Assembly: GCA_025937075.1 (NCBI GenBank)
Contig: JAICSD010000173.1
Coordinates: 1 to 8,504 of the forward strand
DNA: 8,504 bases
Origin: Vicinamibacteria bacterium
GTDB taxonomy: Bacteria; Acidobacteriota; Vicinamibacteria; Vicinamibacterales; 2-12-FULL-66-21
Reading direction: 5' to 3'
Shown: in pieces, positions 1 to 5,892 of the stretch
Numbering within the stretch: position 1 is the first letter of the stretch
Layout: each line of letters starts with the position of its first letter
Program-made: the position numbers and the translations under genes
Notes under the pieces: generated by a model
The model's database searches: none
Told to the model about the DNA's origin: nothing
Seen by the model: only the letters and a program-made list of their open reading frames with translations

Positions 1-1644
1 ACCGCGAAGCTCCCGCGCAGCAGCAACTGCTTCATCTGCCACTCGAACTCGCTGACGGGCCTCGAACGGCTCCCCCGCGGCGGCCACATGGTTGCCGCGC
101 CGTACGTGAGCGCGAGCGAGTCCGCACATCCGCGCGAGGACGACGGATCTCCGCTCGTCAACGATCCAGTCGAGCCGCACGTGGGCCTCGACTTCAAGTA
201 CACGCCCAACGCGGACAATGCCGTCGACCTGGCCGTCAACCCCGATTTCTCCCAGGTCGAAGCCGACACGGCGCAGATCTCCGCGAACGAGCGCTTTGCG
301 CTCTTCTATCCGGAGAAGCGGCCGTTCTTCCTCGAGGGAGCGGACCTGTTCCAGACGCCTATCCAGGCGGTCTATACGCGCACGATCACGTCGCCCGACT
401 GGGGCGGCCGGATGACCGGCAAACAAGCCGGCATGCGTTATACGGTGCTCGTCGCCGAGGACAGCGGCGGCGGATCGGTGATCATTCCAGGCCCGAACGG
501 CTCGAGCCTCGCCGACCAGGACTTCGGCTCCACGGACGTCGTGGCTCGCGTGAAGCGCGAGCACGGCCTGTCGTACGTCGGCATGCTCCTCACCGATCGC
601 GAAGAGCATCGCAGCCAGGGTCCGGATCAGACCGACGGGACAACGGGCTACAACCGTGTGATCGGCCCCGATGCCCAGTGGCGGCCGTCAGGCAGCGATT
701 TCCTCACCGGACAGCTTCTCTTCAGCGCCTCCCGTACGCCGAACCGTCCCGATCTCGCCGACGAGTGGACGGGACAGCACCTGAGCGGCCATGCGGCCGA
801 TCTCCACTGGGGACACAGCTCCACGCACGCCGATTGGGATGGAGAATACCGCGACATCGGCGACGGCTTCCGTGCCGACAGCGGCTTCGTGCCGCAGGTC
901 GGGTATCGGCAGACGGTCGCCAGCGCCGGATGGACGGTGCGGCCCAAGGGGTTCGTCACGCGTCAACGGACGTTCATCGTGTTCGATCGCCAGGTCGATC
1001 GGGCCGGCGCGCTGATCAGCCGCACCGTGAATCCTGGCTTCGGCATGGACATCCCCTGGAGCGGCTTCGTGCAGCTGAATTACCTGGACGAGCGCGTCCG
1101 CGCATCGGACCGGGTGTTGGGGCGTCGCCAGTTCAAATTCTTCACCCGGTTCAGCCCGTCGCGCTGGCTCTCGCAGCTTCGCGCCGACGGCACGATCGGC
1201 GGTGAGATCGATTTCGACAACGCGCGTCCGGGCGAGGGCTCGTCGATCAATTTCGGTGCGACCTTGAATCCGACGCAGCACCTGGAGGTGGAGCTGCTCG
1301 AAGACGAACGGCGGCTCAACGTGAACGACCCCATGCTCGGAGCGGGACGGCTGTTCACCGCGCGCGTGTCACGAGTGCGCGGAACTTATACGTTCACGTC
1401 GCGAATGTTCGTCCGCGTGATCGGCCAATACGTGTCGACGATCCGCACCCCGGAGCTGTACATCGATCCCGTCGATCCGCACACCGCCAGCTTCAACGGA
1501 TCGATCCTGTTCGCCTACAAACTGAACTGGCAGTCGGTGATGTTCCTGGGGTACGGCGACGATCGGGACCTGGTCTACGGCGCGACCCTGTCGCCTGTCG
1601 GACGGCAGTTCTTCGTGAAGCTCTCCTACGCCGTCCAGCGGTAA
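1..1644 (+). CDS. DUF5916 domain protein, probable outer-membrane beta-barrel (5' end missing)
   Basis: Reading frame 1 is open from the first base to the TAA at 1642-1644 (547 residues seen), so the gene starts left of the window and the ATG at 88 is internal. The visible part begins near a segment reading LTGLERLPRGG, then VNPDFSQVEAD (residues 79-89 of this fragment) and PEKRPFFLEG (104-113). These are the characteristic conserved blocks of DUF5916 proteins. The rest has alternating polar and aromatic strands and ends in FFVKLSYAVQR, as expected of a C-terminal membrane beta-strand. Family members usually carry a signal peptide and a CBM9-like N-terminal domain, which would lie outside the window. 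The biochemical role of the family is not established; an outer-membrane location is inferred from the beta-barrel-like pattern. The next gene starts 211 bases downstream behind its own likely promoter, so the two are probably separate transcripts. Family assignment is firm, function unknown. Confidence 0.9.
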   Translation, partial: TAKLPRSSNCFICHSNSLTGLERLPRGGHMVAAPYVSASESAHPREDDGSPLVNDPVEPHVGLDFKYTPNADNAVDLAVNPDFSQVEADTAQISANERFALFYPEKRPFFLEGADLFQTPIQAVYTRTITSPDWGGRMTGKQAGMRYTVLVAEDSGGGSVIIPGPNGSSLADQDFGSTDVVARVKREHGLSYVGMLLTDREEHRSQGPDQTDGTTGYNRVIGPDAQWRPSGSDFLTGQLLFSASRTPNRPDLADEWTGQHLSGHAADLHWGHSSTHADWDGEYRDIGDGFRADSGFVPQVGYRQTVASAGWTVRPKGFVTRQRTFIVFDRQVDRAGALISRTVNPGFGMDIPWSGFVQLNYLDERVRASDRVLGRRQFKFFTRFSPSRWLSQLRADGTIGGEIDFDNARPGEGSSINFGATLNPTQHLEVELLEDERRLNVNDPMLGAGRLFTARVSRVRGTYTFTSRMFVRVIGQYVSTIRTPELYIDPVDPHTASFNGSILFAYKLNWQSVMFLGYGDDRDLVYGATLSPVGRQFFVKLSYAVQR

Positions 1645-1667
1645 CCGCCCGTTTCGCACCAATTCTC

Positions 1668-1695
1668 TTGACCGACCAAATTGGTCGGATATATC
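1668..1695 (+). promoter_or_regulatory. Candidate sigma-70 promoter for the siderophore receptor gene
   Basis: A -35 box TTGACC (1668-1673, 5 of 6 consensus bases) and a -10 box TATATC (1690-1695, 4 of 6) are separated by 16 bases. This is the only AT-rich patch in the region. Transcription would start near 1702, giving a leader of about 150 bases before the receptor ATG at 1856. The spacer holds a perfect inverted repeat, which strengthens the promoter call because repressor operators often sit there. It was identified by eye only; no clear Fur box is visible. Confidence 0.55.
1672..1688. promoter_or_regulatory. 17-bp perfect inverted repeat, candidate repressor operator
   Basis: CCGACCAA and TTGGTCGG form two perfect 8-base half-sites around a single central A. 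The repeat overlaps the last two bases of the -35 box and ends one base before the -10 box, so a bound protein would block RNA polymerase. The GACC...GGTC half-site form resembles operators of TetR-family regulators (for comparison, RutR of E. coli binds a TTGACCA-NN-TGGTCAA type site). No regulator gene is present in the window, so the binding protein is unknown and the TetR link is an inference. Confidence 0.55.
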
Positions 1696-1714
1696 CTGAA
1701 GCGCGAAAACAAAT

Positions 1715-1743
1715 GCCCGCCGGTGGTGAAGACACCGGCGGGC
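1715..1743 (-). terminator. Strong 11-bp hairpin with U-rich tail only on the minus strand
   Basis: The arms GCCCGCCGGTG (1715-1725) and CACCGGCGGGC (1733-1743) pair perfectly around a 7-base loop (1726-1732). Read on the plus strand no T-run follows, so it is not a classical terminator for the upstream DUF5916 gene. Read on the minus strand the stem is followed by ATTTGTTTTCG, which does look like an intrinsic terminator tail. It could stop antisense transcription out of the receptor gene. Because it starts about 13 bases after the predicted start site, it could equally act as a structured 5' end of the receptor mRNA. The structure is certain on paper, the role is not. Confidence 0.45.
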
Positions 1744-1754
1744 GAATCGAACGC

Positions 1755-1818
1755 AGGTCCGGACAGACCTTTTCACGCGCAGTGCGCCTGACGCGTCCGA
1801 CCCCCGCATTCTACGGGG
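1755..1818 (+). other. Two weak hairpins in the receptor mRNA leader
   Basis: AGGTC (1755-1759) pairs with GACCT (1766-1770) around a 6-base loop and is followed by three more T residues (1771-1773). CCCCG (1802-1806) pairs with CGGGG (1814-1818) around a 7-base loop and lies about 28 bases upstream of the ribosome binding site. Both stems are only 5 bp, a length that arises often by chance in GC-rich DNA. They are noted because they share the roughly 150-base leader with the strong hairpin at 1715-1743. I recognise no known riboswitch here. Confidence 0.2.
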
Positions 1819-1845
1819 CGCAGACCGCCCGGCGCAAACAGAGAC

Positions 1846-1850
1846 GGAGG
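1846..1850 (+). promoter_or_regulatory. Ribosome binding site of the receptor gene
   Basis: GGAGG ends 5 bases before the ATG at 1856. This is a good Shine-Dalgarno match and decides this start over the other frames open in the same region. Confidence 0.75.
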
Positions 1851-1855
1851 TCTCG

Positions 1856-4189
1856 ATGCCCGAGCGCCGGCGGGTGCGCCGTTTGTGTGCCTTTCCTCGA
1901 TTGTCGCTTCTGCTCGCGCTCGCGTCCGCGCTGATCGCGTTCGTGCCCTCGTCGTCGCGCGCGGATCAGAGCGCGCCTCAGCAGACCGTTTCCTTCGCGA
2001 TCGCGCCCGGTTCGCTCCAGGAGGCGCTGGCCGCGTTTTGCGCGGCCACGCACCTCACTGTCCGGGAGCCCTCCGGCATGCCGCTCCAAGGCCTCGGATC
2101 GCCTGGCGTGACCGGCACGTTCACGCCAGACGACGCGCTGCGTACGCTGCTGGCCGGGACGGGGTTGACGTTCGTGAAGGCGGCCGACGGCGCGTTCACG
2201 CTGCGGCTCGCGGCAGCGCCGCTCCGCGTCGAGGTGACCGCCGTTGCCGATCCGTACCGCGTCGAAGACTCCTCGACGGCGATGAGGGTGTCAACGCCGC
2301 TGCGGGATATTCCGCAGACGCTCACCATCGTGCCTCGGGCGCTGCTCGCGGATCAGGGTGCGCAGTCTGTCGCCGATGCGGTGCGGAACGTCCCAGGCGT
2401 GTCGGTTGCGCAAGGCGAGGGGAATCGCGACCAGGTCGTGCTGCGCGGCATCAGCACGTCCTCCGACTTCTTCGTGAACGGCGTGCGCGACGATCAGGAA
2501 CGCTTCCGCGATTTGTACAACGTGGAACGTGTCGAGGTGCTGCAAGGCCCCGCGGCGGTCCTGTTCGGGCGCGGCGGTGCCGGCGGCATCGTGAACATCG
2601 TCACGCGGCGCGCGCGCACGGGCGAAACATCGGACGTCGCGGTCGAAGCAGGCAGTTTCGGGCACAAACGGGCGACTGCCTTCTCCGCGGCGCCGGCCGG
2701 CGCGCGGGCGTCCCTTGCCGTCAGCGCGATGGCCGAACGCTCGGGCGGGTTCCGCGACGCGTATTTCCTGCATCGATACGCGGCAAACCCGACATTGTCC
2801 GTTCGTCTCGGCAGCGGTTCACTGCTGACCGCTGGGGTCGAATATTCGAGCGACTACCGCTTTGCCGATCGCGGGATCCCCTCGCGCGGCGGCCGTCCCG
2901 TCGGAGTCGATCGCTCGCAGGTGTTTGGATCGGAAACCCAGAATCGCGCGGAGGGCGGCGTGGGCAGCGGGTCCGTGGAGCTGGACCACGCGTTTCGCAG
3001 TGGCGCCAGCCTCCGCACTCGTCTCCTCGCAGGCCGATACGACAAGTACTACCAGAACGTCTATCCGGGCAGCGCCGTGAACGCGCAGGATACGCTTACG
3101 CTCTCGGCATACAACCATCGCATCGATCGACTGAACGTCTTCAGCCAGACCGAGCTCACGTACGACGCGCGCGCGCTCGGCGTCGATCATCGACTGCTTG
3201 CCGGCCTGGAACTGGGCCGACAGTCGCAGGATGAGGACCGGCACACGGCGTCGCCGATTCCGAACGTGCCGCTCGCGTCTACGATGCGCGATGCGGACTT
3301 CGTCTCGGCTCCATTGACCGCCGACCGCAAGGCCGACGCGGATATTGCCGGCGTGTTCCTGCAGGATCAGATGACGCTCACGCCGCGCTGGAAGGCCGTT
3401 GCAGGCGTCCGCGCGGATCGCTTCGCGGTCAGCGTCGACGATCGGCTGCCTGGTGCCCCGACGCTGGCGCGTGTCGATCGCGCGGTGAGCCCGCGCGCGG
3501 GCGTCATCTACGCGCCCGGCGCGCGGACGTCCGTGTATGCGAGCTACAGCTACACGTTCCTGCCGAGCGGGCAGACGCTCGGCCTCGCGGCCAACACGGC
3601 CCAGCTCGAACCGGAGAACGCGAAGAACTACGAGACGGGCGCACGCATCGACGTGACACGTGGACTGAGCGTGACCGCCGCGGTCTTCCGTCTCGATCGG
3701 AATCACGTGAGGACGACCGATCCGTTGGATCCGACCCGGCTCGTCATGACGGGACAGCAGCGCACGGAAGGGATTCTGCTGTCCGCGACCGGCCGCCTGA
3801 CGCCGCGCCTGAGGATTCACGGCGGCTACGCGCACCTCGACGCCGAAGTGACGCGGACCACGCTGAGCGCGCCGGCAGGACGCCGCGTTGGCCTCGTGCC
3901 CGTGCATCAGGGCACGATCTGGGCCGCATGGGATCTTCCATGGCGTCTCGCCGTCGCCGGCGGCGTCGTCGCGCAGTCGCGCGCGTTCACCTCGCTCAGC
4001 AACGACGTGGTGCTCCCTGCCTTCGCACGGATTGATGCGGCGTTCTCGCGCCGCATGGGGCGCTACCGTGCCGCGCTGAACATGGAGAACCTGCTCAACG
4101 CGCGGTACTATCCGACCGCCAACGGCGACAACAACATCTCGCCCGGCGCACCGCGCAGCGTGCGCCTGACGCTCTCCGCCTCGTTCTGA
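1856..4189 (+). CDS. TonB-dependent siderophore receptor with N-terminal STN domain
   Basis: This 777-residue protein is an outer-membrane receptor predicted to import ferric siderophores using energy from TonB-ExbB-ExbD. The arginine-rich N-terminus, the hydrophobic stretch at about 16-30 and a likely cleavage after SRA (residue 36) form a signal peptide. Residues 44-117 match the STN (secretin/TonB short N-terminal) domain, with the typical FAIAPGSLQEALAAF start and DDALRTLLAGTGL. A possible TonB box (VEVTAV, 125-130) follows. The plug, about 145-250, contains DIPQTLTIVP, VLRGI, the hallmark VEVLQGP (226-232) and LFGRGGAGGIVNIVTRR. The remainder is the 22-strand type barrel, with the late block LEPENAKNYETGARI and a terminal LTLSASF ending in Phe, as needed for BamA-dependent insertion. 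Length is normal for the family. STN receptors often signal to FecR/FecI-type regulators, but neither is adjacent here. The siderophore specificity cannot be read from sequence. Confidence 0.93.
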   Translation: MPERRRVRRLCAFPRLSLLLALASALIAFVPSSSRADQSAPQQTVSFAIAPGSLQEALAAFCAATHLTVREPSGMPLQGLGSPGVTGTFTPDDALRTLLAGTGLTFVKAADGAFTLRLAAAPLRVEVTAVADPYRVEDSSTAMRVSTPLRDIPQTLTIVPRALLADQGAQSVADAVRNVPGVSVAQGEGNRDQVVLRGISTSSDFFVNGVRDDQERFRDLYNVERVEVLQGPAAVLFGRGGAGGIVNIVTRRARTGETSDVAVEAGSFGHKRATAFSAAPAGARASLAVSAMAERSGGFRDAYFLHRYAANPTLSVRLGSGSLLTAGVEYSSDYRFADRGIPSRGGRPVGVDRSQVFGSETQNRAEGGVGSGSVELDHAFRSGASLRTRLLAGRYDKYYQNVYPGSAVNAQDTLTLSAYNHRIDRLNVFSQTELTYDARALGVDHRLLAGLELGRQSQDEDRHTASPIPNVPLASTMRDADFVSAPLTADRKADADIAGVFLQDQMTLTPRWKAVAGVRADRFAVSVDDRLPGAPTLARVDRAVSPRAGVIYAPGARTSVYASYSYTFLPSGQTLGLAANTAQLEPENAKNYETGARIDVTRGLSVTAAVFRLDRNHVRTTDPLDPTRLVMTGQQRTEGILLSATGRLTPRLRIHGGYAHLDAEVTRTTLSAPAGRRVGLVPVHQGTIWAAWDLPWRLAVAGGVVAQSRAFTSLSNDVVLPAFARIDAAFSRRMGRYRAALNMENLLNARYYPTANGDNNISPGAPRSVRLTLSASF

Positions 4190-4195
4190 TCAGAT

Positions 4196-4213
4196 CGCGC
4201 TTGTCGGAGCGCG
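4196..4213 (+). terminator. Weak hairpin after the receptor gene
   Basis: CGCGCT (4196-4201) and AGCGCG (4208-4213) form a 6-bp stem with a 6-base loop, starting 7 bases after the stop codon. Only CACCTTCC follows, not a real U-run, so termination here would be inefficient or Rho-assisted. A short GC stem like this can arise by chance. Confidence 0.2.
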
Positions 4214-4257
4214 CACCTTCCGTTGCGCGTTTCGGCAATACGGTTCAGCTCCGGCTC

Positions 4258-4287
4258 TGGACAACGCGCGCTCGAACGGGTAGTAAT
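4258..4287 (+). promoter_or_regulatory. Weak candidate promoter for the histidine kinase gene
   Basis: TGGACA (4258-4263, 5 of 6 to the -35 consensus) lies 18 bases before AGTAAT (4282-4287, 4 of 6 to the -10 consensus). It sits 33 bases upstream of the chosen ATG at 4321, which favours that start over the TTG at 4201, since a start at 4201 would place the promoter inside the coding region. It was found by eye and the -10 match is poor. Confidence 0.25.
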
Positions 4288-4320
4288 GGCGGGCGTAGAT
4301 CCGTCGCAGGTGCGACGATC

Positions 4321-5850
4321 ATGGCTGACTCCTGGCTCATCTCCTCTCCGGAGCGCGACGAGTTGCTCCGGTCCGTGCGCGATCGCGTTCTCGCGTTCAT
4401 CGCAATCTGGCTCTTCGAGCCCGGCCCAAATCGCTTGATCTACGTCAGTCCGGCCTTCGAACGCCTCTGGGGGCGGCGCCTGCAGGCGCTGGACGACCCG
4501 GCTTACGAATGGGAGCGGAGCATCCATCCGGACGACCGCGAGCGCATCCTGAGGCTGCTGCGCGCGCGCGCCGAGTACGACGAGCAATACCGCATCATGC
4601 GCCCGGATGGAACGCTGCGATGGGTGCGCGATCACGCGTTTCCCTTGGAAGAGGCGTCGCTCGGCACGGCCCGGATGGGCGGCGTCGTCGAGGACATCAC
4701 CGAGCGGCGCGATCTCGAGACGCAGGTCCGCCACGCGCAGAAGATCGACTCGATCGGCCACCTTGCGGGAGGGGTGGCGCACGATTTCAACAACCTGCTG
4801 ACCGTCATCGCGGGGAACGCCGAGCTGCTCCTCAACGCGCAGGGGCCAGAAGACCTGCGGCATCTCGTGAGCGAGATCTCGCACGCATGCGAGCGCGGCG
4901 CATCGCTCACGCGCCAGCTCCTGGCCTTCAGCCGGCGGCAGATTCTCGATCCAAAAGTCCTCGACCTGAACGCGGTCGTCACGGACGCGGAAAAGCTGCT
5001 CGGGCGGCTCGTCGGCGACGAAGTCGCGCTGAGGACCGACCTCGGTTCGGATCTCTACGCCGTCCGGATGGACCCGGGATGCCTGACGCAGATCCTGATG
5101 AACCTCGCCGTCAACGCGCGCGACGCGATGCCCAACGGCGGTTCGCTGCTGATCGAAACGTGGAATGCGCATCAGGATGTGCCCGGCGCGACTGATCTCG
5201 ATTCTGCCCGTCCCTCGAATTGGGTGGTGCTGTCGATTGCGGACACAGGCATCGGCATGCCGCCCGAGGTACGCGCGCGTGCGCTGGAGCCGTTCTTCAC
5301 CACGAAGGGGCCCGGCAAGGGGACCGGCCTTGGCCTCTCGGTCGTCTACGGCATCGTCGAACAGAGCGGCGGCCATATCGAGATCCTGAGCGAGCCGGAC
5401 CGCGGGACGAGAGTGAACGTCTACCTGCCGGCCATCGACGATGCGGGCATGGGGGCGCCGCTTGGCCACTCCGACACACGCCGCGGAAACGAAACGATTC
5501 TTCTCGTGGAGCAGGACGCGCACGTGCGAAAGCTCGCGGCCGGCGCGTTGCAGGCCAGCAACTACACCGTCCTCGTCGCGGAGAGTGGCGAGGACGCCCT
5601 GCGAATGGCGGCGGCGCACGTCGGCTCACTCCATCTGCTGATCACGGACATCGCGGAGCCGGCCAGGGCGTCCGGTCAGACGCTCGGCTTCTTGACGGCG
5701 CGGTTTCCCGAGATGCAGGTGCTCTATACGAGTGGATATCCTGCCGACGCTCTCCCGAAGGTGGGGCGCGGGACCGCGGTGCTCCGGAAGCCGTATACTC
5801 CCGTCACGCTGACGAGCAAAGTCAGGGACGTCCTCGATCGGCGGGACTGA
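4321..5850 (+). CDS. Hybrid sensor histidine kinase (PAS-HisKA-HATPase_c-receiver), soluble
   Basis: The product has 509 residues from the ATG at 4321. The frame is open back to a TTG at 4201, but those 40 residues look non-coding; the Shine-Dalgarno match for the ATG (GCAGG, 4306-4310) is weak. Order of domains: PAS_3-type sensor (about 22-131; [21 protein letters not shown]-like [10 protein letters not shown] and closing DITERR); HisKA with phospho-acceptor His154 in [11 protein letters not shown]; HATPase_c with N-box [10 protein letters not shown] (261-270), G1 ADTGIG (Asp308), F-box EPFFTTK and G2 GTGLGL; and a C-terminal receiver starting near 391 with phospho-acceptor Asp443, the T-S pair at 470-471 and Lys490 in LRKPY. 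No membrane segment is visible, so the signal is probably cytoplasmic. The receiver's acidic pocket reads VEQD where VEDD is usual. There is no DNA-binding domain or separate response regulator nearby, so the output partner is unknown. The next gene starts 42 bases on and could be co-transcribed. Confidence 0.9.
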   Translation: MADSWLISSPERDELLRSVRDRVLAFIAIWLFEPGPNRLIYVSPAFERLWGRRLQALDDPAYEWERSIHPDDRERILRLLRARAEYDEQYRIMRPDGTLRWVRDHAFPLEEASLGTARMGGVVEDITERRDLETQVRHAQKIDSIGHLAGGVAHDFNNLLTVIAGNAELLLNAQGPEDLRHLVSEISHACERGASLTRQLLAFSRRQILDPKVLDLNAVVTDAEKLLGRLVGDEVALRTDLGSDLYAVRMDPGCLTQILMNLAVNARDAMPNGGSLLIETWNAHQDVPGATDLDSARPSNWVVLSIADTGIGMPPEVRARALEPFFTTKGPGKGTGLGLSVVYGIVEQSGGHIEILSEPDRGTRVNVYLPAIDDAGMGAPLGHSDTRRGNETILLVEQDAHVRKLAAGALQASNYTVLVAESGEDALRMAAAHVGSLHLLITDIAEPARASGQTLGFLTARFPEMQVLYTSGYPADALPKVGRGTAVLRKPYTPVTLTSKVRDVLDRRD

Positions 5851-5892
5851 GCCGGGCCCTGGCGGCATTCCACCAACTCTCGGTTTCAATCG

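Noticed and set aside
88..90. ATG at 88 as the start of the DUF5916 gene
   Set aside because: The frame is open to base 1 and the upstream codons already read as conserved family sequence (LTGLERLPRGG), so the gene is truncated by the window edge.
1645..1855. Fur box for the siderophore receptor
   Set aside because: No AT-rich GATAAT-type repeat is present; the only clear palindrome is the GACC/GGTC type at 1672-1688.
1713..1934. Possible upstream open frame starting at ATG 1713 and overlapping the receptor start
   Set aside because: It has no ribosome binding site, its codons run through the 11-bp hairpin, the product is Arg-rich and unlike a leader peptide, and the strong ribosome binding site at 1846-1850 serves ATG 1856 instead.
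2819..3907. Minus-strand 362-codon open frame opposite the receptor barrel
   Set aside because: The composition is Arg/His/Ala-rich with no motif, and the plus-strand receptor is continuous and well conserved across the same stretch.
4201..4320. N-terminal extension of the histidine kinase from TTG 4201
   Set aside because: The 40 extra residues have no domain or signal sequence, the TTG has no ribosome binding site, and the stretch contains a possible promoter; ATG 4321 directly precedes the PAS region.
4108..5619. Long minus-strand open frame (503 codons) opposite the histidine kinase gene
   Set aside because: It is a shadow of the GC-rich kinase gene: the plus strand shows every kinase motif, while the minus frame has Arg/Asp/Val-rich sequence with no recognisable domain and overlaps the end of the receptor gene.
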